The position numbers and the translations under genes are program-made. 64,000 nt of DNA from Salinibacterium sp. NK8237. GTDB taxonomy: Bacteria > Actinomycetota > Actinomycetes > Actinomycetales > Microbacteriaceae. Under the pieces are notes generated by a model. That model searched no databases and was not told the origin of the DNA. It saw only the letters and a list, made by a program, of their open reading frames with translations. Of this stretch, positions 55,498 through 64,000 are shown piece after piece. Where the stretch lies: assembly GCF_015864955.1 (NCBI RefSeq), contig NZ_JADYWE010000003.1, forward strand, positions 62,001 through 126,000, read 5' to 3'. Position 1 is the first letter of the stretch. The number at the start of each line of letters is the position of its first letter.

Positions 55498-55639
55498 TTG
55501 CCGCATTCACCTGAGTGCTGCGGGAGTGTCATAGCGGTTACAGGGAGAACTGTCGAGGTTTCGGCGGCGATTCCACACGCTTTGTACAGCCGCGGTACGG
55601 CAGGATTGGTGCTCCGTGTTCGTGTTGTGAAGGGTTCTT

Positions 55640-56626
55640 GTGCGTAAAGCGATTCCATTTTTGTTGACCATCGGCGTCGTGGCGTCGCTTGCGGCGTGTT
55701 CGCCCGCTGATACAACCACGACGGAGAGCGCCACCGGCGACTGCGTTCCGACAGCATCCGGTTCCGCTTCTGATGCGGTTGAAGTCAGTGGCGACTTCGG
55801 CGTAAAGCCGGAGGTCACTATCGACTTCCCGACCGACGTTTCAGAAACTGAGCGCACGGTTGCTATCGCCGGTGACGGTGACCTGATGGCGGTCGAAGCC
55901 TCCACCGCGAACGTTCAGTTCTCGCTGTACAGCGGTGCGACCGGAGAAGAACTTTCCTCCACGACGTACGACGAAACTGGCCTCACCCCGTTCCCCGTGG
56001 ACGCTGAGCAGTTCTTGGTCGGAATCGTCAAGACCATTGAGTGCTCCACGGCAGGCACCCGCGTTGTCGGTGTGATTCCTCCCGAGGAATCCTTCGCCGA
56101 TGACGAGAGCCGCGAATCGCTCGGAGTCGGCGCCGACGACGATATCGTCTTTGTTGTCGATGTTGTTTCTGTCGATGAGCCCGCTGAGCCTGCTCTTCCG
56201 CGCGCCGATGGTGAAGACCAGCCGGCAGTAGAAGGCTTCCCGACTGTCGAACTCGATGACGATGGCCGACCGACTATCACCATCCCCGACACTGACCCGC
56301 CAACGGAGCTCGAAGTTGCCGTGCTCAAGCAGGGCGACGGCGAAACTGTCGAAGAGAACTCGGATGTCGTTGTCCACTACGTGGGCATGAACTGGACCAC
56401 CGGTGAAGTCTTCGACGAGAGCTGGGCTCGCGGAGAGCCGTCGACGTTCAACACCGGTCAGGTAGTGAGCGGATTCAAGACTGCGCTTGAGGGCCAGCAG
56501 GTCGGCTCGCAAATCATCGCCGTGCTTCCGCCAAGCGAAGGCTACGGTGAAGAGGGCAGCGAAAGCGCAGGAATTTCGGGCACTGACACCATCGTGTTCG
56601 TCGTAGACATTGTCGGTATCGGCTAA
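55640..56626 (+). CDS. FKBP-type peptidyl-prolyl isomerase lipoprotein
   Basis: 328 residues, GTG start. A lipoprotein signal ends in SLAAC with Cys20. Two FKBP-like modules follow. The second (about 215-328) is canonical: VVHYVGMNW, GEVFDESWARGEPSTF, VSGFKTALEGQQVGSQ and PSEGYGEEG. The first (about 45-185) keeps the strand order (FSLYSGATGEEL, VGIVKTIECSTAGTRVVGVIPPEESF) but lacks the aromatic pocket residues, so probably folds without isomerase activity. It should assist folding of exported proteins on the outer face of the membrane. Confidence 0.9.
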   Translation: MRKAIPFLLTIGVVASLAACSPADTTTTESATGDCVPTASGSASDAVEVSGDFGVKPEVTIDFPTDVSETERTVAIAGDGDLMAVEASTANVQFSLYSGATGEELSSTTYDETGLTPFPVDAEQFLVGIVKTIECSTAGTRVVGVIPPEESFADDESRESLGVGADDDIVFVVDVVSVDEPAEPALPRADGEDQPAVEGFPTVELDDDGRPTITIPDTDPPTELEVAVLKQGDGETVEENSDVVVHYVGMNWTTGEVFDESWARGEPSTFNTGQVVSGFKTALEGQQVGSQIIAVLPPSEGYGEEGSESAGISGTDTIVFVVDIVGIG

Positions 56627-56675
56627 CTCGCCCGGTCGTTGACGCACATTTATGTGAGCCAACTAAAGTAGCGGG

Positions 56676-57758
56676 ATGCGCAAGATAATTCTGCTTGGAT
56701 CGACGGGCTCGATCGGCACGCAAACCCTCGAGGTAATCGAGGCAAACCGTGATCGATTCGAGGTCGTCGGTCTGGCGGCAGGCAGCAACCGCACGCTCGT
56801 CGAAGAACAGGCGGCACGCTTTGGCGTGCAGCACATCGCCTTCGGTGCTGAGCAGGCCGCCCAACTGGTGCGGGATGTCCCTGCCGACGTCGTCGTGAAC
56901 GGCATCACCGGTTCTGTAGGTCTGGGCCCTACGCTCGCGGCTCTCGAATCCGGTGCAACACTGGCCCTCGCCAACAAAGAGAGTCTGATTGTCGGCGGAG
57001 AACTGGTCACGTCGCGAGCGAAGCCCGGGCAAATTGTTCCTGTTGACTCGGAGCACTCGGCGATCGCCCAAGCGCTGCGCTCTGGCGATCACTCGGAGGT
57101 GCGCCGCTTGGTGCTCACGGCATCCGGGGGACCGTTCCGGGGCCGCACTCGGGATTCGCTGCGCGACGTAACTCCGCGGGAGGCGCTCGCGCACCCCACC
57201 TGGGATATGGGTCTCGTGATCACGACGAACTCTTCTACGCTCGTGAATAAGGGCCTCGAAGTGATCGAGGCGCACTTGCTGTTCGACGTGCCTTACGAGC
57301 GCATTGCTGTGACAGTGCATCCGCAGTCCATCGTGCATTCGATGGTTGAATTCGTCGATGGCTCGACGATCGCTCAGGCGAGTCCTCCAAACATGCGTTT
57401 GCCGATCTCTCTCGGTTTGGCTTGGCCAGAGAGGATTGCCGGCGTCGGAGCGCCGCTCGATTGGACGACGGCGAGCACGTGGAGCTTCGAACCTCTCGAT
57501 AATGAGGTATTCCCGGCTGTGGAAATGGCCAAAGCTGTTGGTTCCGCGGGCCTGACGTTCCCGGCTGTGTTCAATGCGGCCAACGAGCAAGCGGTGCTTG
57601 CATTCCATGCTGGTGCCATTGGCTACCTCGATATTTTGGATGTCGTTGAGCAAGTGGTGCAGAGCCATGAGCCGGCCGAACTCACTCTCGATGCGCTATC
57701 GGAGGCCGAGTCGTGGGCGCGACGCACGGCGGATGCCGTTGTGGCGACCCGCTCCTAA
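56676..57758 (+). CDS. dxr: 1-deoxy-D-xylulose 5-phosphate reductoisomerase
   Basis: 360 residues. It converts DXP to 2-C-methyl-D-erythritol 4-phosphate with NADPH and a divalent metal in the MEP isoprenoid pathway. [13 protein letters not shown] (8-20) binds [18 protein letters not shown] and PVDSEHSAI hold metal ligands; [16 protein letters not shown] and [15 protein letters not shown] form the substrate site. Placement before an RseP-type protease gene is typical of actinobacteria, where ispG often follows; ispG is not in this window. Confidence 0.97.
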   Translation: MRKIILLGSTGSIGTQTLEVIEANRDRFEVVGLAAGSNRTLVEEQAARFGVQHIAFGAEQAAQLVRDVPADVVVNGITGSVGLGPTLAALESGATLALANKESLIVGGELVTSRAKPGQIVPVDSEHSAIAQALRSGDHSEVRRLVLTASGGPFRGRTRDSLRDVTPREALAHPTWDMGLVITTNSSTLVNKGLEVIEAHLLFDVPYERIAVTVHPQSIVHSMVEFVDGSTIAQASPPNMRLPISLGLAWPERIAGVGAPLDWTTASTWSFEPLDNEVFPAVEMAKAVGSAGLTFPAVFNAANEQAVLAFHAGAIGYLDILDVVEQVVQSHEPAELTLDALSEAESWARRTADAVVATRS

Positions 57759-57847
57759 CAACGCATTCGCCCCCAATGCGGGGTGGTTCTGGGGCTTCCA
57801 CAGCACCAGTACAGGCGGGCGTCGGTGCTCGTGACTATTCTTAGCGA

Positions 57848-59176
57848 GTGGAAAACGTGCTCTTGTACATTCTTGGCGTCCTGATTCTTGTCGTCGGGCT
57901 CGCTGTATCTATTGGCCTGCATGAAATTGGTCATTTGCTGCCGGCGAAGCTCTTTGGCGTGCGCGTTGGTCAGTACATGATCGGCTTCGGCCCCACAGTT
58001 TTCTCACGCAAGCGCGGCGAGACGGAGTATGGCCTTAAGGCCATTCCGCTCGGCGGATATATCTCGATGGCTGGCATGTTCCCTCCCGGCAAGGCGCAGG
58101 AGGGTTCACGCAGTGCGACAACGGGCATCTTTCAAACGCTTGTGCAGGACGCGCGTGAGTCCAGCGCCGACACCATCATCGATGGCGATGAGTCGCGTGC
58201 GTTTTACAAACTGCCGGTGTTCAAGCGGGTAATCATCATGCTCGGTGGGCCGTTTATGAACTTGCTCATTGCGATCGTGATGTTTGCAATTCTGTTGATG
58301 GGTTTCGGAACGGCTCAAGCCTCCACGACGATCAGCACTGTCTCTGAGTGCGTGATTCCTGCGTCCGCCGACAGAGATGTCTGCGCTGCGAGCGATCCCG
58401 TGGCCCCGGCGCTTGCTGCCGGTATCCAGCCTGATGATCGCATTGTGTCGATGGATGGCGAGCCGATCGAGACGTGGGACGAGATCACTGAGCACATTCG
58501 CGCTGCGGCGGGGGACGAACTCACGATCGTGGTCGAGCGTGCAGGCGAGGAGGTCACGTTGACGGCCGAGCCTCTGCTCGCCGAGCGTTACGTCTACGAC
58601 GACAGTGGCGAGATCGTCGAGAACGATGAGGGCGAAGCACTCACTGAGGAGTACGGCTTCTTGGGTATCGGGCCGGCGGCTGAGACAGTGCGTCAACCTG
58701 TGACCGCTGTGTTGCCTGCTGTTGGCGATAACGTCGTCGCTGTAGCGGAGGTCGTCCTGACGCTTCCGCAGCGCATGGTTGATGTCGCGGTTGCAGCATT
58801 CGGCACGGAGGAACGCGACCCGAATGGCCCGATTGGCCTCGTCGGTGTCGGGCGTATTGCTGGAGAGGCAACGAGCTTGGAGGCGGCGACTGTCGCGGAC
58901 CGTGCCGCGTATCTCATTAGCCTGGTCGGGTCCCTCAACGTTGCACTCTTTGTCTTCAACCTCGTGCCGCTCCTGCCGCTCGATGGTGGTCACATTGTGG
59001 GTGCACTCTTCGAGGGCGTGCGCCGCTTCTTCGCGAAGCTATTCGGTAAGCCAGATCCCGGGCCGCTTGATACTGCCAAGTTCGTGCCACTGACCCTTGT
59101 TGTCGTTGTGCTCCTCGGGCTCATGACCTTGATGTTGGTCTACGCCGACATCGTGAAGCCCATCTCACCGTTCTAG
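57848..59176 (+). CDS. Site-2 zinc metalloprotease (RseP/Rip1 type)
   Basis: 442 residues, GTG start. An M50 intramembrane protease: the first helix carries HEIGH (His25-Glu26-His29), and the last helices have NLVPLLPLDGGHI, whose Asp is the third zinc ligand. A PDZ domain (about 190-245, APALAAGIQPDDRIVSMDGE in part) follows the second membrane helix, with an extra acidic loop after it. Such proteases cut anti-sigma factors or other single-pass membrane proteins within the bilayer. The substrate here is unknown. It ends 47 bases before a strong hairpin. Confidence 0.93.
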   Translation: MENVLLYILGVLILVVGLAVSIGLHEIGHLLPAKLFGVRVGQYMIGFGPTVFSRKRGETEYGLKAIPLGGYISMAGMFPPGKAQEGSRSATTGIFQTLVQDARESSADTIIDGDESRAFYKLPVFKRVIIMLGGPFMNLLIAIVMFAILLMGFGTAQASTTISTVSECVIPASADRDVCAASDPVAPALAAGIQPDDRIVSMDGEPIETWDEITEHIRAAAGDELTIVVERAGEEVTLTAEPLLAERYVYDDSGEIVENDEGEALTEEYGFLGIGPAAETVRQPVTAVLPAVGDNVVAVAEVVLTLPQRMVDVAVAAFGTEERDPNGPIGLVGVGRIAGEATSLEAATVADRAAYLISLVGSLNVALFVFNLVPLLPLDGGHIVGALFEGVRRFFAKLFGKPDPGPLDTAKFVPLTLVVVVLLGLMTLMLVYADIVKPISPF

Positions 59177-59223
59177 CTTCGAGCGAGTCTGACGCGCGAG
59201 TCCGCCGACTGAGCCGAGCTGGC

Positions 59224-59257
59224 GCTGTGGTCGCATTCAACTGAACGCGACCACAGC
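59224..59257. terminator. Strong bidirectional hairpin between convergent genes
   Basis: GCTGTGGTCGC (59224-59234) pairs perfectly with GCGACCACAGC (59247-59257). After one mismatch the stem continues with TTCA/TGAA, leaving a 2-base apex. It lies in the gap between the converging protease and thiolase genes and is the most stable hairpin noticed in the window. Confidence 0.75.
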
Positions 59258-59266
59258 TACGCAGCT

Positions 59267-60463
59267 TTAGCGCGTGAGCAGCAGGGCGTCGCCCTGACCG
59301 CCGCCGCCACAGAGTGCAACGGCAGCACGGCCTGAGCCGCGGCGTGCCAGCTCGTGGGCAGCGTGTACGACGAGGCGAGCACCGGATGCTCCGACCGGGT
59401 GGCCGATCGCGATAGCGCCTCCGTGAATGTTTACGATGTCGTGGCTCAACCCGAGCTCGGACGTTGAGCGCAGGCTCACCGCGGCGAAGGCTTCGTTGAT
59501 CTCGGCAAAGTCGAGATCCCCGGCGCTCCAGCCGGCGTTGTCGAGAGCAGCGGCAATAGCGCGCGCGGGCTGCGAGTGCAACGAGTTGTCTGGCCCGGCG
59601 ACGTGACCCGAGCGGTCGAGCACAGCAAGCCACGGCAGATTGTGTTCTTCGGCCCACGCGCGGCTGGCCAGAATCACGGCAGAAGCACCGTCGCTCAGGG
59701 GCGAGGAGTTGCCAGCGGTAATGGTGCCCTCGGGGTCGAAAGCGGGGCGCAACCCAGCAAGGGTGTCGACGGTGGTGTTGGCGCGCACGCCCTCATCCGT
59801 GTCGAGAACGAGGTCATCGCCCTTACGTTGGGGGATAGTGACGGGCACGATTTCGTCGGCGAAAACTCCAGCCTCAATCGCGGCGGCTGCCCGCTGGTGC
59901 GAGGCGGCAGCGATCTCGTCCTGCTCGGTGCGACCGATCTCGAGGCGTCCGTTGTGGCGTTCGGTGCTTGCGCCCATCGACTCAGCATCGAAGGCATCCG
60001 TGAGGGCATCGTGGGCGGCGGTGTCGAGGGCCGAGATGGTGCCGTATGCCCAGCCCATGCGCGATCCCGGGAGAACGTGAGGAGCGTTGGTCATCGACTC
60101 TTGGCCGCCGGCAGCCACAACGCTGGCTTCGCCGAGACGGATGAGGCGAGCGGCATCCACAATGGCGGCAAGCCCGGAGAGGCAGACCTTGTTCACCGTG
60201 ACGGCGGGGGTTTTCCAAGCGAGGCCTGCCGCGATGGAGGTCTGGCGCGCAGGGTTTTGGCCAGCGCCGGCCTGAATCACCTGACCGAAGATCACCTGAT
60301 CGATGTCGTCGACATCCACGCCGGAGCGTTCAACGGCGGCGCGCAGCGCGATGGCGCCGAGTTCGACAGCGGTGAGAGCGGCAAGTTGTCCGCGCAGTTT
60401 CCCTTGAGGGGTGCGTGTTGCCGAGAGGATCACTACGTCGTTGGGTGCGGGGGTGTTGGCCAC
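59267..60463 (-). CDS. Acetyl-CoA acetyltransferase (thiolase)
   Basis: 398 residues from GTG 60463, which has AAGGAG eight bases upstream; the frame opens 18 codons earlier without support. It condenses two acetyl-CoA to acetoacetyl-CoA or runs in the degradative direction. The nucleophile Cys94 is in NKVCLSGL, the C-terminal Cys385 in ALCGGGGQGD, and INEAFA and IAIGHPVGASG supply the Asn and His of the active site. No partner genes of a beta-oxidation or polyhydroxybutyrate pathway adjoin it. Confidence 0.93.
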   Translation of the reverse strand: MANTPAPNDVVILSATRTPQGKLRGQLAALTAVELGAIALRAAVERSGVDVDDIDQVIFGQVIQAGAGQNPARQTSIAAGLAWKTPAVTVNKVCLSGLAAIVDAARLIRLGEASVVAAGGQESMTNAPHVLPGSRMGWAYGTISALDTAAHDALTDAFDAESMGASTERHNGRLEIGRTEQDEIAAASHQRAAAAIEAGVFADEIVPVTIPQRKGDDLVLDTDEGVRANTTVDTLAGLRPAFDPEGTITAGNSSPLSDGASAVILASRAWAEEHNLPWLAVLDRSGHVAGPDNSLHSQPARAIAAALDNAGWSAGDLDFAEINEAFAAVSLRSTSELGLSHDIVNIHGGAIAIGHPVGASGARLVVHAAHELARRGSGRAAVALCGGGGQGDALLLTR

Positions 60464-60493
60464 TGTGCAAACTCCTTTGTTTATGTGCCGTTC

Positions 60494-60522
60494 TTGACAG
60501 CGCGGTTGCGCAACCATAGGCT
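60494..60522 (+). promoter_or_regulatory. Promoter of the ABC operon with a palindrome in the spacer
   Basis: TTGACA (60494-60499) and TAGGCT (60517-60522) are separated by 17 bases, a near-consensus arrangement for the main actinobacterial sigma factor. The spacer contains the perfect 12-bp palindrome GGTTGCGCAACC (60504-60515), a good site for a repressor of the TetR type, which would block polymerase. It points toward the solute-binding protein gene at 60591. Confidence 0.6.
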
Positions 60523-60528
60523 ACATGA

Positions 60529-60553
60529 AACCTGAACCGGGTCTCAGGTTCAG
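60529..60553. promoter_or_regulatory. Interleaved inverted repeats downstream of the promoter
   Basis: AACCTGA (60529-60535) pairs with TCAGGTT (60544-60550), and CTGAACC (60532-60538) with GGTTCAG (60547-60553), so two 7-bp inverted repeats overlap. They start about where transcription would begin and could be a second operator or an mRNA hairpin. Confidence 0.4.
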
Positions 60554-60590
60554 ATCACAATCCTCCTAAGGCAGCAGGAAAGGTCCCATC

Positions 60591-61781
60591 ATGCGGGTCA
60601 GTAAAAAATACCTCGCTCCGGCGTTAATTGCGACGGTTGCACTCACACTGGCGGGCTGCGCCCCCAGTGCTGATGGCGGAACAGGTGGCGACGAACTCGC
60701 TCCCGTCGACATCTCCATCATTACCTCTCAGACCGGAGCCTTGGCAGCGTACGGTGAGGCCTATCTCGCCGGCTTCGATGCCGGGCTCGACTACGCCACC
60801 GACGGCACAGGCGCCGTTGACGGCCGCGAGCTCAACATCGAAATCACGGATGACGCCGGCGACGCTGACAAGGCTGTCACCGCCGCGAAAGACGTGATTG
60901 GCCAGGGCCAGAAGATCATCATCGGCACGGTCTCCTCCGGAATCGCGCTCGCTATTGCTGAGCAGGCCGAACAGAACAAGGTTCTCTACATTTCCGGGCC
61001 GGCCGCGGCTGACGGCATCACCGGCGTGAACGATTACACGTTCCGCTCGGGTCGTCAGAGCTACCAAGACGTCGCGACAGCCGGTACCTTCATCGGTGAC
61101 CCGGCAGGCCAGTCTGTTCTGGTCTTCGGCCAAGACACCGCTTTTGGTCAGGGCAACGTAGCGGCAGCAACCGCCGTTCTAGGCGGCCAGGGTGCTGACG
61201 TGACGAGCCTTCTCGTTCCCGAAGATGCCACCGAGTTCACCCCGTTCGCACAGCAGATCGTTGATGCTCAGCCCGACCTCGTGTTCGTCGCGTGGGCCGG
61301 AGCAACCTCGGGCGCGATGTGGGAGGCGCTCAGCCAGCAGGGCGTGTTCGATAGCGTTCCGGTAGCAACCGGTCTTGGCGACATCTCGACGTACGGCGCT
61401 TACGGCGCCGCGAGCGACCAGATCAGCTTCCTCAACCACTACTTCGCAGGAGCGACCGACAATGACGCCAACAGCGCCATGATCAGCTACCTCGAAGCAG
61501 AGGGCAAGCAGGCCGACCTGTTCTCGCCCGACGGCTTCGTTGCCGCTCAGATGGTTGTTCAGGCAGTGCGTGAAGGTGGCGACGACGTCGACGCAATGAT
61601 CGCCGCGCTCGAAGGCTGGACCTTCGATTCCGTCAAGGGATCGATCACGGTTCGCGCTGAAGACCACGCGATGATCCAGCCGATGTTCCAAGTCTCGCTG
61701 GTCGCCGATGGCGACTCGTGGATTCCTGAGCTCGTCACGGCCGTCGATGCTGACGCCGTAACCCCGCCCATCGCAGAGTAA
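60591..61781 (+). CDS. ABC transporter solute-binding lipoprotein (branched-chain amino acid type)
   Basis: 396 residues. A lipoprotein signal ends LAGC with Cys23. The mature part has the type I periplasmic-binding fold of LivK/AmiC-like proteins: PVDISIITSQTGALAAYG at the ligand hinge, IIIGTVSSGIALAIAEQAE, and VLVFGQDTAFGQG. Ligands in this family include Leu/Ile/Val, urea, amides and aromatic acids, and none can be chosen here. It opens the transport operon that continues through two ATPases and a permease. Confidence 0.88.
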   Translation: MRVSKKYLAPALIATVALTLAGCAPSADGGTGGDELAPVDISIITSQTGALAAYGEAYLAGFDAGLDYATDGTGAVDGRELNIEITDDAGDADKAVTAAKDVIGQGQKIIIGTVSSGIALAIAEQAEQNKVLYISGPAAADGITGVNDYTFRSGRQSYQDVATAGTFIGDPAGQSVLVFGQDTAFGQGNVAAATAVLGGQGADVTSLLVPEDATEFTPFAQQIVDAQPDLVFVAWAGATSGAMWEALSQQGVFDSVPVATGLGDISTYGAYGAASDQISFLNHYFAGATDNDANSAMISYLEAEGKQADLFSPDGFVAAQMVVQAVREGGDDVDAMIAALEGWTFDSVKGSITVRAEDHAMIQPMFQVSLVADGDSWIPELVTAVDADAVTPPIAE

Positions 61782-61795
61782 GTACCTAGAGAACT

Positions 61796-62551
61796 ATGTC
61801 GAACCAGCCCGTGCTCACGGTCGAGCACCTTGCCCTCACGATCGGGGGAGCCGTCATCATCGATGACGTGTCCCTCTCGATCGCCCAGGGTGAGATGCTC
61901 GGCGTGATCGGCCCGAATGGGGCCGGAAAAACCACGCTCTTCAACCTCATCTCGGGGGTGATGACTCCCACAGCGGGAACCGTCACTCTTGAAGGGCGTG
62001 ATGTCACGAATCAGACCATTGATGCGCGGGCCCGGGCTGGGCTCGGCAGAACCTTTCAAACATCCAGCCTCTTCCCGGCGCTCAGTGCGCTGGAGAACGT
62101 GCGCCTCGCCGCTCAAGTGAAGCTGGGCGGTGCCACCTCGGTACTGCGCTTTCCGCGGTCGCACGACAAAGCGACCACGATTGCTCGAGCTCGCCTCGAC
62201 GAGGTCGGGCTCAGCCACCACGCCGCAACGGAGGCGGGGGTGCTGTCGCACGGTGACAAGCGCAAGCTCGAAATCGCCATGTTGTTGGCTACCGATCCCA
62301 GCGTCATCCTGCTCGACGAGCCGATGGCCGGTGTCGCTTCTGGCGACGTTGCCGGGCTCACCGAAGTTATTCGCCAGGTTCACCAGTCGGGTCGCACCGT
62401 GCTGATGGTCGAACATCACATGGATGTCGTTCTCGGCCTTGTCGACCGGGTCGCCGTTATGCACCATGGCAGTGTGCTCGCGTGTGACACCCCGGATGCC
62501 GTCATGGCAGACGAAGCGGTGCAGAAGGCCTATTTGGGGGCGCCACTATGA
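61796..62551 (+). CDS. Branched-chain amino acid-type ABC ATPase (LivG-like)
   Basis: 251 residues. Walker A GPNGAGKTT (39-47), the LivG-type insertion after it with DVTNQTIDARARAGLGRTFQ, a variant signature motif LSHGDKRKLE, Walker B VILLDEPMAG and a switch His in MVEHHMDVVLG are present. The signature departs from LSGGQ, which is usual for LivG. It overlaps the next ATPase gene by four bases (ATGA), so the two likely form a heterodimer powering the permeases. Confidence 0.92.
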   Translation: MSNQPVLTVEHLALTIGGAVIIDDVSLSIAQGEMLGVIGPNGAGKTTLFNLISGVMTPTAGTVTLEGRDVTNQTIDARARAGLGRTFQTSSLFPALSALENVRLAAQVKLGGATSVLRFPRSHDKATTIARARLDEVGLSHHAATEAGVLSHGDKRKLEIAMLLATDPSVILLDEPMAGVASGDVAGLTEVIRQVHQSGRTVLMVEHHMDVVLGLVDRVAVMHHGSVLACDTPDAVMADEAVQKAYLGAPL

Positions 62552-63243
62552 CCGAATCGATTCTGACGGTTGCTGGTTTGAACGCCAGCATCGAGGGTCA
62601 GCAAGTTGTCGAGGATGTGAGCTTTGAGATGCTCCCCGTCGGCGTGACGGCGCTTCTCGGCCGCAATGGTGTTGGTAAGACGAGCACTCTGCGGGCCATC
62701 ATGGGCCTCATCGAGCGCTCGGGTGAAGTGACGATTGCGGGGGAGCGCGTTGATCGCGAGCCGACTCACCGCATCGTGCAGCGGGGCGTTGGTTATGTTC
62801 CCGAAGACCGCGAAGTTTTTTCCTCGCTCACCGTGAACGAGAATCTCCGTTTGGCTGAGCGTGATTCCACGCCGAACCGCCAACTCATTGAAGAACTTTT
62901 TCCGGACCTCATTGCGCGGGCCGGTCAGCTTGCTGGCACCCTCTCGGGTGGCCAACAGCAGATGGTGTCACTGGCGCGAGCGCTCGTGAACGACAACAAG
63001 GTCCTCCTCGTTGACGAACCGACCAAGGGCCTCGCGCCGTTGATTGTGATGGATGTCGCGAAAGCACTCGAACGTGCCGCTCAAACCGTGCCGGTGCTCC
63101 TGGTCGAACAGAACTTGCAGGTCGTGCGGATGCTCGCCGAGAAGGCCATCGTGCTCGAAGGCGGTCGCGTGGTTTACGACGGCAGCGCCGAAGAACTCTT
63201 GGGCAACGAAGCCCTCACGAAAGAATTGTTGGGGGTCGCGTGA
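62548..63243 (+). CDS. Branched-chain amino acid-type ABC ATPase (LivF-like)
   Basis: 231 residues. Walker A GRNGVGKTS (38-46), Q-loop region, canonical signature LSGGQQQMVSLARAL, Walker B VLLVDEPTKGL and switch region LVEQNLQVV are all intact. It pairs with the LivG-like ATPase. Its stop overlaps the permease GTG start by four bases. Confidence 0.93.
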   Translation: MTESILTVAGLNASIEGQQVVEDVSFEMLPVGVTALLGRNGVGKTSTLRAIMGLIERSGEVTIAGERVDREPTHRIVQRGVGYVPEDREVFSSLTVNENLRLAERDSTPNRQLIEELFPDLIARAGQLAGTLSGGQQQMVSLARALVNDNKVLLVDEPTKGLAPLIVMDVAKALERAAQTVPVLLVEQNLQVVRMLAEKAIVLEGGRVVYDGSAEELLGNEALTKELLGVA

Positions 63244-64000
63244 GCACCATAATTCTCCTGCTCATCACAGGACTGGGCCTCGGTGCGCTCTACTTCTTGG
63301 TCGCCTCCGGTCTCTCTCTGATTTACGGCCTTATGGGCGTGCTGAACTTTGCGCACGGCTCGTTCCTGACTCTCGGTGCCTTCGCCGGCTGGGAGCTCTC
63401 GAGACGGATGGGCGGCGAAAGCTGGGGCACCCTCATCGCCTCGATGCTGCTCGGAATGGTCGTCGGTGCTGCTGTAGCGGCCGCGACCGAGTTTCTGCTC
63501 ATCCGGCGTCTCTACAACCGGCATATCGAGCAAGTGCTCGTGACGGTCGGATTGGCGCTCGCGACGGTTGCACTGTTCGAGGGCATCTGGGGTACCGACC
63601 CGATCTACGTGACAGCACCTCCGTGGTTGTCGCAGACCACCGAGATCTTGGGGGCCCGCGTTCCCAACGACCGTTTCTTGATGATCGGTGCGGCAGTTCT
63701 GGTGCTGCTCGGAATCGTTGCCTTCTTGCGCTACACCCGCTTCGGCCTCATCATTCGGGCCGGCGTTGAAAACCGCTCCATGGTGACCGCGCTCGGTATC
63801 GATGTGCGCAAGGCCTTCACCGTCGTGTTCGCGATCGGTGGCGCTGCCGCCGGTTTGGGCGGCGTCCTCGCCTCGCACTACTTCGGCTACGTTTCGCCCC
63901 AGCTCGGCGGATCGCTACTGATCTTCGCGTTCATTGTCACCGTGATCGGTGGCCTGGGTTCACTCGCTGGCGCCGCTATCGCGTCGGTGGTGGTCGCCGT
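63240..64000 (+). CDS. Branched-chain amino acid-type ABC permease (LivH-like, 3' end cut)
   Basis: The frame opens at GTG 63240, overlapping the upstream stop, and runs off the right edge after 253 codons. The visible part has about seven membrane helices. Typical LivH features are the N-terminal LGLGALYFLVASGLSLIYGLMGVLNFAHGSF region, given here only in outline, a glycine-rich helix before RAGVENRSMVTALGIDV, and a closing GGLGSLAGA motif. A LivM-like permease is probably encoded beyond the edge. Confidence 0.93.
   Translation, partial: MSTIILLLITGLGLGALYFLVASGLSLIYGLMGVLNFAHGSFLTLGAFAGWELSRRMGGESWGTLIASMLLGMVVGAAVAAATEFLLIRRLYNRHIEQVLVTVGLALATVALFEGIWGTDPIYVTAPPWLSQTTEILGARVPNDRFLMIGAAVLVLLGIVAFLRYTRFGLIIRAGVENRSMVTALGIDVRKAFTVVFAIGGAAAGLGGVLASHYFGYVSPQLGGSLLIFAFIVTVIGGLGSLAGAAIASVVVA

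Noticed and set aside
59576..60535. A 319-codon forward frame opposite the thiolase gene
   Set aside because: The thiolase has all catalytic residues on the reverse strand; the forward frame is Gly/Ala/Arg-rich and would run through the mapped promoter.

Overview
This window is a gene-dense stretch of an actinobacterial chromosome. The best fit is the family Microbacteriaceae (a Salinibacterium/Leifsonia-like lineage). The reasons are the moderately high GC content, the many GTG starts, the argS–lysA–hom–thrB–rho–prfA–prmC–tsaC–WecA-like–atpBEFHAGDC gene order, the long actinobacterial AtpH and Rho proteins, and Tat/lipobox signals. The genus is an inference. No mobile element, CRISPR array or rRNA was seen, and there is one tRNA, tRNA-Arg(CCG). 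No gap between genes exceeds about 210 bases.

Layout. 1–3000: a truncated rhodanese, a pentapeptide-repeat protein, and a divergent ArsR/flavoprotein pair with a palindromic operator between them, then tRNA-Arg. 3115–4607: a transglutaminase-like protein and a lipoprotein. 4707–18625: a long forward run of housekeeping genes for arginyl-tRNA charging, lysine and threonine synthesis, transcription termination, release factor 1 and its methylase, threonylcarbamoyl-adenosine and cell-wall lipid-linked sugar. 18745–25709: the complete F1Fo ATP synthase operon, in which atpB appears to start at CTG and AtpD carries a Lys/Ala-rich N-terminal tail. 25720–29319: a P-loop kinase-like protein, YaaA, two alkylation-repair enzymes (Tag and Ogt) and a membrane-anchored HExxH protein. 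29375–32832: a probable putrescine or amine catabolic module (class III aminotransferase, Lrp-type regulator, divergent aldehyde dehydrogenase).

32876–52412 is the most interesting part: about 19.5 kb of co-directional genes forming what looks like one system. It has an FHA protein, a PP2C phosphatase, a transmembrane Ser/Thr kinase, a 1969-residue surface protein made of about 16 regularly spaced beta-sandwich repeats, a MoxR AAA+ ATPase, a DUF58 protein, a TgpA-like transglutaminase whose catalytic Cys and His are replaced, a zinc-ribbon/FHA protein with a long Pro-Glu linker, and an EssC/EccC-like FtsK ATPase. No WXG100 substrate or other type VII secretion component accompanies them. The likely theme is phosphorylation-controlled assembly or export at the cell envelope, but its function cannot be read from sequence alone.

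52413–64000: two hairpins that may end the big operon, an orphan polyamine-type Tat lipoprotein, an asparaginase, an OsmC-like protein, an FKBP lipoprotein, dxr, an RseP-type site-2 protease, a thiolase, and a branched-chain amino-acid-type ABC transporter operon that runs off the right edge behind a well-formed promoter carrying a 12-bp palindrome in its spacer.
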